In this document: positions 16,305-25,326 of the stretch, one piece after another
Layout of the letters: every line of letters starts with the position of its first letter
Position numbering within the stretch: position 1 is the stretch's first letter
From: JASGCL01 sp965203915
GTDB lineage: Bacteria; Pseudomonadota; Alphaproteobacteria; JASGCL01
Direction of reading: 5' to 3'
DNA length: 64,000 nt
Assembly (NCBI GenBank): GCA_965203915.1
Contig: OZ241918.1
Span: forward strand, 558,001 to 622,000
The notes under the pieces: model-generated
Told to the model about the DNA's origin: nothing
The model's database searches: none
What the model saw: only the letters and a program-made list of their open reading frames with translations
Made by a program: the position numbers and the translations under genes

Positions 16305-19300
16305 ATGGCATATAGTTGGAAGAACGGTATATTAGGCGGCGTATCGGTGGCCGAAAGCGCGACGGCGGGGACGCCGCTGGCAACGCTGGTGGCGCAGGAC
16401 GGCGGGGTGGTTGATGCCTTTTATTATACCCTGACTGGCCAGGATTCTTCGCTTTTTAACATTGACCTCTATGGTCGGTTATCCTTAAAACAAGCAATAG
16501 ATTACGATACCACGGGCGGCACTTCATGGTGGCGGACGGCGGACGGGCAATGGCATGCTCCTGACCATCGTTATACGGTGGTGGTGAATGCTTTTAATGA
16601 CGCGGATCAGCGGCAAATTACGACGACATTTATTTTAACGGTGGGTAATGTGAATGACAACCCAACCAATTTTGCATGGGTGCAACAACCGATAGGGGTT
16701 AATCAATGGCGCAATGCGGCGAGCGGACTCATCACGGTAAATGTTAATGAAAACAATGCGGTGGGCATGGCGGTGGGGCAGTTTTCGGCCATCGACGGCG
16801 ATGGGGGGGCGAGTGTTAATTACAGTTTGAGCGGCGCCGATGCGGGTTATTTTGATATCAACAACAATGGCACGTTGAGCTTGAGATCGAGATTAGATTA
16901 TGAAAGTGCCCATGCCAAAAATTACAGCGTGACGGTAACGGCAACATCGACCGATGGCAGCCCCGCGGTCAATAGTTTGTTTGTGTTGTCGTTAAATAAC
17001 GTGGATGACAATGCCACGGCGTGGAATGTAAGCCCCACCACGGGCATAGCGGTTAATGAAACAACGGGAATAACCAATACCGTGGTTCGTTCAACGTTGG
17101 AGTCGCTGGCCAACTTCAGCGCGGTTGATGCGGACGGACAAACGGTAAAATATGGGTTATCGGGCGATTCATGGATGTTCAGCATCGACAGCAATGGGAC
17201 ATTATATCGAACAAATGACGTTGATTATGAAACAAGCACATCTTGGCGCGCCAGCCACCAATTTTCGGTAACGGTATGGGCATGGGGCGCGAAGAACACT
17301 GGGGGCATTACCAACGAAGGTGCTGGCATCGGCAAATTATTCATCCTGACGATTAATAATGTGAATGAATTCGCCACGGGTTTTAAATGGGCTGAGCAGC
17401 CAATGTGGGGACAAAATAGCGCAGGGGCGTGGAATAATTGGGCAGCGGCCAGCGATACAAGGATCGTTAATATAAGTGAAAACAACGCGGTGGGCATGGC
17501 GGTGGGGCAGTTTGCAGCAACCGACGGCGATGGCGTGGCGGTTACCTACAGTTTAAGCGGCGTGGATGCGGGGTATTTTGATATCAATAACAATGGCACG
17601 CTGACCTTGAGATCAAGCCTGGATTATGAAAGCACCCACGTAGGTAAAAATTACAGCGTGACGGTGGTTGCAACATCGACCGATGGCAGTTCCGCGGTCA
17701 ATAGTTTGTTCGTGGTAAGTTTGCAAGACAACACCAAAGAATTTGGCTGGACGGCGACCCAAGGTAGCATAACATCTATTTCTGAAACGGCGGCGTTGGT
17801 GGGGGTGACGGTGGCGGATTTTAATATCGCGGCGGTCGACAATGGGGCAGCCTTTGCGGAAGGGATAAGTTCTAGCTATTCCTTAACGGGGGGTGACACG
17901 TGGGCATTTAGTATTAATAAGCAGACTGGGGCGTTGATGCTGAAGCAGCCGCGTGATTATGAGTCTGATCATGGGTGGCGTCCTGACCATCGGTTCTCGG
18001 TGGTGGTGGGTGCGTGGCGCGATGGCGGTGGAACCATCACCCAATTATTTGTGATGACAATTGGCAATGTGAATGAATCCACCACGGGTTTTACATGGGC
18101 GCAACAACCGATAGGGGTTAATCAATGGCGCAATGCGGCGAGCGGACTCATCACGGTGAATGTTAATGAAAATAATGCGGTGGGTATGGCGGTGGGGCAG
18201 TTTGCAGCAACCGATGGCGATCAAGTGGCGGTTACTTACAATTTGGGCGGCACCGATGCGGCATATTTTAGCATCAACAACAATGGTGCTCTAACCTTAA
18301 AATCAAGTTTAAATTATGAAGATAGCGTTCATACGGCGAAAAATTATAGCGTGGTGGTAACGGCAACATCGACCGATGGCAGCCCCGCGGTCAGCAGTTT
18401 GTTCGTGGTGTCGTTGGGTAATGTGGATGATAATGCCACGGTGTGGAGTGGAACCCCCGCCACGGGCGTAGCGGTCAATGAAACAGCGGGCATAACCAAT
18501 ACCGTGGTTCTTTCAACGCGGGTGTCGCTGGCCGATTTCAGGGCGATTGATGGCGACGGGCAAACGGTAAAATATAGTCTGGCGGGTGACACAGCGGGTA
18601 TGTTTAGCATTGACAGCAATGGGGTATTATATCGGACGCGTAATGTGGATTATGAAACAAGCCAACATCAATTCTCTGTAACGGTATGGGCATGGGGCGC
18701 GGCAAACACTGATGGCATTGCCAACGATGGTGCTGGTATCAACAAATTATTCATCCTGACGATTAATAATGTGAATGAATTCGGCACTGGCTTTACATGG
18801 GCGCAACAACCGATAGGGACTAATCAATGGCGCAATGGGGCGAGCGGGCTCGTCACGGTGGGTGTTAATGAAAACAACGCGATGGGTATGGCGGTGGGGC
18901 AGTTTGCAGCAACCGACGGCGACCAAGTGGCGGTTACTTACAATTTGGGCGGCACCGATGCGGCATATTTTAGCATCAACAACAATGGTGCTCTAACCTT
19001 AAAATCAAGCCTGGATTATGAAAGCACCCACGTGGGTAAAAATTATAGCGTGGTGGTAACAGCAACATCGACCGATGGTAGCCCCGCGGTCAGTAGTTTG
19101 TTCGTGGTGTCGTTGGGTAATGTGGATGATAATGCCACGGTGTGGAGTGGAACCCCCGCCACGGGCGTAGCGGTCAATGAAACAGCGGGCATAACCAATA
19201 CCGTGGTTCTTTCAACGCGGGTGTCGCTGGCCGATTTCAGGGCGATTGATGGCGACGGGCAAACGGTAAAATATAGTCTGGCGGGTGACACAGCGGGTAT

Positions 19301-22300
19301 GTTTAGCATCGACAGCAATGGGGTATTATATCGGACGCGTAATGTGGATTATGAAACAAGCCAACATCAATTCTCTGTAACGGTATGGGCATGGGGCGCG
19401 GCAAACACTGATGGCATTGCCAACGATGGTGCTGGTATCAACAAATTATTCATCCTGACGATTAATAACGTGAATGAACTTGGCACGGGCTTTACATGGG
19501 CGCAACAACCGATAGGGGTTAATCAATGGCGCAATGGGGCGAGCGGTCTCATCACGGTGGGTGTTAGTGAAAACAACGCGATGGGTATGGCGGTGGGGCA
19601 GTTTGCAGCAACCGACGGCGACGGGGTATCTGTTACTTACAGTTTGAGTGGCGCCGATGCGGGGAATTTTAGCATCAACAACAATGGTGCCCTGACCTTG
19701 AAATCAAGCCTGGATTATGAAAGTCGCGTGGGTAAAAATTACAGCGTGGTGGTAACAGCAACATCGACCGATGGCAGCCCCGCGGTCAGCAGTTTGTTCG
19801 TGGTAAGTTTACAAGACAACACCAAAGAATTTGTGTGGACCAATAACCCAACTGGCGCGACGCTTGCTGAAACGGCGGCGTTGGCTGGGGCATCGGTGGC
19901 GGATTTTAATATTGGTGGTGGTACGGTTGGCACGGCCTTTGTCGAAGGAACAGGTTCTGGCTATTGGCTGGTTCAGGGATTTGGCGATGTAGCGCAATTT
20001 AATCTTAATCAGCAAACGGGTGTGCTAACATTAAGGAATGCCCGTGATTATGAAACGGATCATGCATGGCGCCCTGACCATCGGTTTTCGGTGGCGGTGG
20101 GTGCGTGGCGCGACGGCGGTGGGGCGGTTAGCCAAGTATTTGTGTTAACGGTGACCGATGTTAATGAAGCAACGACGTTCCAATGGCAAGCCCAACCAAT
20201 GTGGGGACAAAATAGCGCAGGGGCGTGGAACAATTGGGCAGCGGCCAGCGATACGCGATATTTAAACATAGCCGAAAACAATGCAGGGGCGGGATCGCAA
20301 GTGGCAAAATTCAAAGCCGTTGACCCCGACATTGGCACTTATGTTACCTATGACTTGGGTGGCACGGACGCGACCTATTTCAGCATCGACAGCAACGGGC
20401 GTTTGTATTTGGCATCGAATTTGGATTATGAAAGTGCCCATGCGGGTAAGGTTTACAGCGTGGTGGTAACGGCGAAATCGACCGATGCCAGCCCGGCGAT
20501 TACCAACCTGGTGGTGATAACCCTGGGCAACGTGGATGATAATGCCACGGCGTGGAGTTCAACCCAGGCCTCGGGTATAGCGGTTGCTGAAGCATCGAGG
20601 GCAATAGCAAATGGCACTGCCCTGCTTGGTGCTACGACCGCCGTGGCCAGCTTCAGGGCACTTGATGCCGATGGGCAAACGGTAACCTATAGCTTGGCTG
20701 GGGATGATAAATGGATGTTCAGCATCGACAGCAATGGGACATTATATCGAACAAATGACGTTGATTATGAAACAAGCACATCTTGGCGCGCCAGCCACCA
20801 ATTTTCGGTAACGGTTGTGGCGCGCGGCACGGCCAGCAATGGCGTTGCGTCGCCTGGCGCGGGCATCAGCCAATTATTTATCCTGACGATTAATAATGTG
20901 AATGAATTCGCCACGGGTTTTACATGGGCGCAACAACCGATAGGGGTTAATCAATGGCGCAATGCGGCGAGTGGGCTTATCACGGTGAATGTTAATGAAA
21001 ACAATGCGGTGGGCATGGCGGTGGGGCAGTTTGCAGCAACCGACGGCGATGGCGTGGCTGTGACGTATGATTTAAGCGGCGCCGATGCGGGGTATTTTAA
21101 TATCAATAACAATGGCACGCTGACCTTGAGATCAAGCCTGGATTATGAAAGCACCCACGTAGGTAAAAATTACAGCGTGACGGTGGTTGCAACATCGACC
21201 GATGGCAGTTCCGCGGTCAATAGTTTGTTCGTGGTGTCATTAAATAACGTGGATGACAATGCCACGGCGTGGAGTTCAACTCCCGCCACGGGCATCTTGA
21301 TTAATGAGAAGGAAGGAATAAGCCAGGCTGTAGCCCTTGGTGTGGTGGCTTCGGTTGCGAATTTCAAGGCACTTGATGCCGATGGGCAAACGGTAACCTA
21401 TGGCTTGGCTGGGGATGATAAATGGATGTTCAGCATCGACAGCAATGGAACATTATATCGAACAAATGACGTTGATTATGAAACAAGCACATCTTGGCGC
21501 GCCAGCCACCAATTTTCGGTGACGGTGTTGGCGGGGGGCACGGCCAGCGGGATTACGGGGGCTGTTCAGCCACGTATTAGTTCATTATTCATCCTAACGA
21601 TTAACGCGGTTGATGAAGCACCCGTTTGGTCAGCCACCCCATTGGGTACAAAATTATTGGTGGAGGCTGACGGCGCAACATATAATTATACCGACACCTT
21701 TACTATTCCCGCTTCTCACGGCACGACTTCTGCTGGTATTATTCCTGGCAACTTCAACAATTATGCCAATGGTGCTGTGGTGACGGTGCCGTTCGATGTT
21801 GGTGTGGGTACCAGTCATGCGGGCCTTACCCAGAGTAATGCCTATATATTTTGGCGCGTGGCGGGCGATAGCGCGGTGCATGAAGCCCAGGGCGGCGTTA
21901 CATTTGCCAAGGGAACAAAATTAACCGCCTTCCAAATTGGTTTGAAATACAGTGCTAATGGTATCGGCCTTTATCAATTTTATTCGGGTGATTTTGTGGC
22001 GCCATTGAATGCCCCTGGGCGGTTGAATATTGCGGGTGGAATCGTGGCAACCTTCGCCGCCGTCGACCCCGAGGGGGCGGGCGTGCAATATTCGGTGTCG
22101 GGCACCGACGCCAACCGTTTCATTATTGATGGTAATGGCAAATTGATATTAACCCAATCGCTGGATTTTGACACGGCGGGTGGCGCGAATTACAGTGTGG
22201 TGTTGGTGGCAACCGATGGCACGGGCCATGCGACCAGCCAAAATTTTGTTTTGTCATTGGGCAACAGCAACGACGAATTTGCTTGGTCGGGAACGCAAAC

Positions 22301-24956
22301 CGCTGGCGTTTCATTGTTGGAATTAACGGGAACCCAGGCGGTAACCGCCAGGCCATTGGCAACATTCACCGCTTATGATTCCGATGCCAATGGTGGCGGT
22401 TACACACCGCAAAGTGGGGCGGGCAATGTTAGTTATGTGTTGGATGGGACTAAGCTGGATTCAAAATATTTTACCATCAACAAAGACACGGGGGTTTTAA
22501 GTTTCGTTTCGGCGGTTGACGCCGAAAATGGCCATGGCCAATTATACAGCATTACCATTTGGGCCAATGAAACCAAACAAACATTGGGCACACCATGGAT
22601 AAGCCAAAATTTTGTGTTAACCATCGGCGATGTTGATGAAAGCGCGATAACATGGAAAGATTCAAACAGCCACCCCGTGACGGGCACGGTGACGGAAAGT
22701 GTTAATCAAACCCAACATTATAATGTGGGGCAGGTTTACCCGTTTGATTTAATCATTCCCGTGTCGCCATTTACTTGGTTTGATATAAGTGGTACTGGTA
22801 TATTGGGGGCTTATGGTGCAACCCCGCCACTATATGCCAATGGTTACAGCGTTACATTACCCTATGACATTGTTATCACCGGTGATAGCATGCAGGCTGA
22901 CCAGAGACGGGTTATGGTTAGGAATAGCGATGGTAGCATTACCATGAGGGGGGGGGTCGCTGATGGTATCGATAGCGCGAGTGCAGCCCCCTACAGCTAT
23001 ACCATAGCCGCGGGGTCGGTTATTGTGGGTTATGGGGCATATGACAGTTCTGGGTACTCGGCATATTTAAAGAATTTTAACTTCGACATTAATGTTTCCA
23101 AAACCGAACAACGTATTGTAACATTGGCGGGCGGGATTGATGTTTTGTCGCCCACTACCGCGTTGCAAGATTTCTTCTTCACCGCCACCGATAGCGATGT
23201 CAGCAATATAATTTATTCGGTCAGCGGCACCGAAGCCGCCAATTTCACCGTGGCAAGCGACGTCGGTGGTAAGGGTATTGGCAAATTAACATATGTGGGC
23301 AGTTTGGATTACGAAACCACCAGCCACACCCACACGGTCACTGTGGTGGCAACGTCGGGCAATAATAAGGTAACCCAATTGTTTATATTGTCGGTCACGG
23401 GTTTGAACGACGAAGCGGCGGTTTGGACCAGCAGCAGTGCCAATGGCGCAATTTCAGAAAATAACGTGGCGGGGGTTGCGTTGGCAACATTCTTGGCCAC
23501 CGACCCCGATGGCGCGGGCGTAACATATTCGTTGAGCGGCACCGACGCCAATTTGTTCAGTTTGTCTTCCAGCGGCGGTGGGTTGCAGCTTATATCGGCG
23601 TTGAATTATGAAGGAACATACAATGGCCACAATGGTCATGTATTCAGCGTTATTGTGAATGCGTGGGGCACGGCGGGCGGCGCGGTGTGGGGTTTTGGTG
23701 GGGCGACAACCAAATTGTTTGTGTTGTCGTTGGGTAATGTGGATGAATTTGCCACGGGTTTTGTTAGCACACCAAGCACGGGTATTGACGTTAACGAAAA
23801 CAATGCTGTGGGATTAACGGTGGGTAATTTCCGCGCGACCGATGGCGATGGGGTTGCGGTAACATATGATGTAAGCGGCACCGATGCGGGGTATTTCAGC
23901 ATTGATACAAATGGTAATTTAAAATTAAGATCAGTTTTGGATTATGAAAGCAGCCACGTGGGCAAAAATTACAGCGTGACGGTGGTTGCAAAATCGACCG
24001 ATGGTAGCGCGGCGGTTAACAGCGCGTTTGTGTTGTCGTTGGGTAATGTGAATGACAATGCGACAACGATTGGCGCAATGCACACCAGCGGCGCGGCGGT
24101 GGCAAAATCGGCCGCGGTGGCTGGATTATCGGTTGCGCATTTTGAATTGACCGACCCAGATGGAACCAATTTTGAATATAATGTGTGGAACTTGGCTGGT
24201 TCCACCGATGCGAATTCTTTCAGCATGGACAGTGTTGGCGGGTTGCATATCAAAACCGCCCTGACAGGATCAACCAAAGCATTTTACACCATGGTGGTGG
24301 GTGGCCACGGAACAAGCGGTGGTGCGGGAACGGGCGCGGCGGCGACGTGGGTATCGCAAACATTTGTTTTCAGCCTGAATACCAACGCGCAATTGGCGGA
24401 CCATGTTGCCTACATCGACGGCACCACGGCGACCCATGCGGTGAATGTTGGTGGCATTATTGGTCATGACGATGCGGGTAATATTGATTATGCCAATGTG
24501 CAATTCCATGGCGTCAATTATACCGACAAAGTTATTACGCACAATGTTGCCCCCGATGGTTTACAATCAACCACCGTGGATTATGTGGTGCGCGGGATTA
24601 GCGATTTGGAAAGTTTGAGAATAAGCTTCAACGGCTTCACCGATACGGACGGTAGTAAACGTAACCATTGGTTCTTCGTCCAGGATGATGCCACCGACCA
24701 CAGCGGGCATATTGTGTTCGATGCGGATGGGCAGAATGTAAATTTGCATAGTTTCACCGATGGCGTGGGCGTAACGGGCGATCAAATTAATTTGCTGGCT
24801 GGCTCGAATTACGGTATTGACGGCGACTTTGCCAAACCCGCCGATTTGAATTTGAACTTGGCTTCCGACCCATTGCATCAAAACATCGCGGGGGCATTGA
24901 CCTTCGACCAATTCCTCGCCCTCCTCGGCGGCAGCCAGCATATCAGCTTTGTTTAA
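16305..24956 (+). CDS. giant cadherin-repeat protein 1 (2883 aa)
   Basis: Nearly the whole protein is cadherin-like beta-sandwich repeats of about 100-130 residues; I count about 21 DYE-type motifs. Each repeat runs from an ENN-type start through ATDGDG and Y-L-G-D-F-I-N-G-L to LDYE and a closing NVNE or NVDDN, positions that bind calcium in cadherins. Two non-repeat inserts lie at about residues 1785-1910 and 2128-2275. The C-terminal 190 residues (from YIDGTTATH) form a separate conserved block. There is no signal peptide: MAYSWKNG leads straight into a repeat. I saw no cysteine and no RTX nonapeptides. AGGGA stands 6 bases before the ATG. Likely a type I-secreted adhesin (inference). Confidence 0.88.
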   Translation: MAYSWKNGILGGVSVAESATAGTPLATLVAQDGGVVDAFYYTLTGQDSSLFNIDLYGRLSLKQAIDYDTTGGTSWWRTADGQWHAPDHRYTVVVNAFNDADQRQITTTFILTVGNVNDNPTNFAWVQQPIGVNQWRNAASGLITVNVNENNAVGMAVGQFSAIDGDGGASVNYSLSGADAGYFDINNNGTLSLRSRLDYESAHAKNYSVTVTATSTDGSPAVNSLFVLSLNNVDDNATAWNVSPTTGIAVNETTGITNTVVRSTLESLANFSAVDADGQTVKYGLSGDSWMFSIDSNGTLYRTNDVDYETSTSWRASHQFSVTVWAWGAKNTGGITNEGAGIGKLFILTINNVNEFATGFKWAEQPMWGQNSAGAWNNWAAASDTRIVNISENNAVGMAVGQFAATDGDGVAVTYSLSGVDAGYFDINNNGTLTLRSSLDYESTHVGKNYSVTVVATSTDGSSAVNSLFVVSLQDNTKEFGWTATQGSITSISETAALVGVTVADFNIAAVDNGAAFAEGISSSYSLTGGDTWAFSINKQTGALMLKQPRDYESDHGWRPDHRFSVVVGAWRDGGGTITQLFVMTIGNVNESTTGFTWAQQPIGVNQWRNAASGLITVNVNENNAVGMAVGQFAATDGDQVAVTYNLGGTDAAYFSINNNGALTLKSSLNYEDSVHTAKNYSVVVTATSTDGSPAVSSLFVVSLGNVDDNATVWSGTPATGVAVNETAGITNTVVLSTRVSLADFRAIDGDGQTVKYSLAGDTAGMFSIDSNGVLYRTRNVDYETSQHQFSVTVWAWGAANTDGIANDGAGINKLFILTINNVNEFGTGFTWAQQPIGTNQWRNGASGLVTVGVNENNAMGMAVGQFAATDGDQVAVTYNLGGTDAAYFSINNNGALTLKSSLDYESTHVGKNYSVVVTATSTDGSPAVSSLFVVSLGNVDDNATVWSGTPATGVAVNETAGITNTVVLSTRVSLADFRAIDGDGQTVKYSLAGDTAGMFSIDSNGVLYRTRNVDYETSQHQFSVTVWAWGAANTDGIANDGAGINKLFILTINNVNELGTGFTWAQQPIGVNQWRNGASGLITVGVSENNAMGMAVGQFAATDGDGVSVTYSLSGADAGNFSINNNGALTLKSSLDYESRVGKNYSVVVTATSTDGSPAVSSLFVVSLQDNTKEFVWTNNPTGATLAETAALAGASVADFNIGGGTVGTAFVEGTGSGYWLVQGFGDVAQFNLNQQTGVLTLRNARDYETDHAWRPDHRFSVAVGAWRDGGGAVSQVFVLTVTDVNEATTFQWQAQPMWGQNSAGAWNNWAAASDTRYLNIAENNAGAGSQVAKFKAVDPDIGTYVTYDLGGTDATYFSIDSNGRLYLASNLDYESAHAGKVYSVVVTAKSTDASPAITNLVVITLGNVDDNATAWSSTQASGIAVAEASRAIANGTALLGATTAVASFRALDADGQTVTYSLAGDDKWMFSIDSNGTLYRTNDVDYETSTSWRASHQFSVTVVARGTASNGVASPGAGISQLFILTINNVNEFATGFTWAQQPIGVNQWRNAASGLITVNVNENNAVGMAVGQFAATDGDGVAVTYDLSGADAGYFNINNNGTLTLRSSLDYESTHVGKNYSVTVVATSTDGSSAVNSLFVVSLNNVDDNATAWSSTPATGILINEKEGISQAVALGVVASVANFKALDADGQTVTYGLAGDDKWMFSIDSNGTLYRTNDVDYETSTSWRASHQFSVTVLAGGTASGITGAVQPRISSLFILTINAVDEAPVWSATPLGTKLLVEADGATYNYTDTFTIPASHGTTSAGIIPGNFNNYANGAVVTVPFDVGVGTSHAGLTQSNAYIFWRVAGDSAVHEAQGGVTFAKGTKLTAFQIGLKYSANGIGLYQFYSGDFVAPLNAPGRLNIAGGIVATFAAVDPEGAGVQYSVSGTDANRFIIDGNGKLILTQSLDFDTAGGANYSVVLVATDGTGHATSQNFVLSLGNSNDEFAWSGTQTAGVSLLELTGTQAVTARPLATFTAYDSDANGGGYTPQSGAGNVSYVLDGTKLDSKYFTINKDTGVLSFVSAVDAENGHGQLYSITIWANETKQTLGTPWISQNFVLTIGDVDESAITWKDSNSHPVTGTVTESVNQTQHYNVGQVYPFDLIIPVSPFTWFDISGTGILGAYGATPPLYANGYSVTLPYDIVITGDSMQADQRRVMVRNSDGSITMRGGVADGIDSASAAPYSYTIAAGSVIVGYGAYDSSGYSAYLKNFNFDINVSKTEQRIVTLAGGIDVLSPTTALQDFFFTATDSDVSNIIYSVSGTEAANFTVASDVGGKGIGKLTYVGSLDYETTSHTHTVTVVATSGNNKVTQLFILSVTGLNDEAAVWTSSSANGAISENNVAGVALATFLATDPDGAGVTYSLSGTDANLFSLSSSGGGLQLISALNYEGTYNGHNGHVFSVIVNAWGTAGGAVWGFGGATTKLFVLSLGNVDEFATGFVSTPSTGIDVNENNAVGLTVGNFRATDGDGVAVTYDVSGTDAGYFSIDTNGNLKLRSVLDYESSHVGKNYSVTVVAKSTDGSAAVNSAFVLSLGNVNDNATTIGAMHTSGAAVAKSAAVAGLSVAHFELTDPDGTNFEYNVWNLAGSTDANSFSMDSVGGLHIKTALTGSTKAFYTMVVGGHGTSGGAGTGAAATWVSQTFVFSLNTNAQLADHVAYIDGTTATHAVNVGGIIGHDDAGNIDYANVQFHGVNYTDKVITHNVAPDGLQSTTVDYVVRGISDLESLRISFNGFTDTDGSKRNHWFFVQDDATDHSGHIVFDADGQNVNLHSFTDGVGVTGDQINLLAGSNYGIDGDFAKPADLNLNLASDPLHQNIAGALTFDQFLALLGGSQHISFV
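18090..20189 (+). repeat. two-domain repeat block of giant gene 1 (702 and 699-bp units)
   Basis: The landmark TTTACATGGGCGCAACAACC recurs at 18090, 18792 and 19491, giving periods of 702 and 699 bases. Each unit encodes a pair of cadherin-like domains, one with QPIG-QWRN and one with the VNETAGITNT stretch. The third unit passes into a diverged pair. Confidence 0.85.
22948..22956 (+). repeat. G9 homopolymer inside giant gene 1
   Basis: Nine consecutive G encode the end of Arg, then Gly-Gly and the first base of Val in insert 2. The frame is open as sequenced. Confidence 0.9.
24387..24956 (+). other. conserved C-terminal block of the giant proteins
   Basis: About 190 codons, nearly the same in all four giant genes (equivalents at about 35212-35781, 46712-47281 and 58911-59480). 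The block is not a cadherin repeat. It has HVVNVGGIIGH-type, DYANVQFHGVNYTDK and RNHWFFVQDD stretches and ends in a hydrophobic tail GALTFDQFLALLGGSQHISFV-like sequence. A conserved, uncleaved C-terminus of this kind fits a type I secretion signal. The function is inferred. Confidence 0.5.
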
Positions 24957-24976
24957 GCTGATAGGAATTTTTATTT
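24941..24976 (+). terminator. intrinsic terminator overlapping the stop of giant gene 1
   Basis: TATCAGCTT (24941-24949), loop TGTTT, AAGCTGATA (24955-24963), then GGAATTTTTATTT. The stop codon 24954-24956 lies at the loop and right arm. The same element ends giant genes 2 and 3. Confidence 0.7.
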
Positions 24977-25326
24977 AGGCTGATATGGATTGATGGGTGA
25001 TTCGCCACGGCGCCACCATCGAAATATAGTTTAAGGGGGTGATTCGCTTCAAAAACCCATGTTGGGAGGTCATTTTTACCCATTTATTATCATTATTTAT
25101 CAATAAAAAATGATTTTTAACAGTGTAATTTAATATTTAGGATTAAAAAAGGCTAAAAGACACATAAAACCCTAAAAAAAAACAAAAAAAACCTTAAAAA
25201 ACAAAAAAATCCTTGACGCAACGCATAAAAATTATTATAAATCTCTGTAGGTTAGATTAGTAAGAGTTAAATTATATTTTTTTGTGATAGGAAAAACATA
25301 GGGAAAGAATTTTTATAGCGACAAGC
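24957..25326. repeat. 370-bp intergenic spacer, copy 1
   Basis: This spacer recurs at 35782-36151 and 47282-47651 with the same length and, as far as I can read, the same bases. It carries the right arm of the stop-codon hairpin, a second GCTGATA, two GGTGATTCG motifs, an A-rich block and the next promoter. It contains no gene. Confidence 0.92.
25213..25241 (+). promoter_or_regulatory. promoter of giant gene 2
   Basis: TTGACG (25213-25218), 17 bases, TATAAA (25236-25241), with an A-rich run upstream made of CCTTAAAAAACAAAAAAA-type repeats. Confidence 0.75.
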
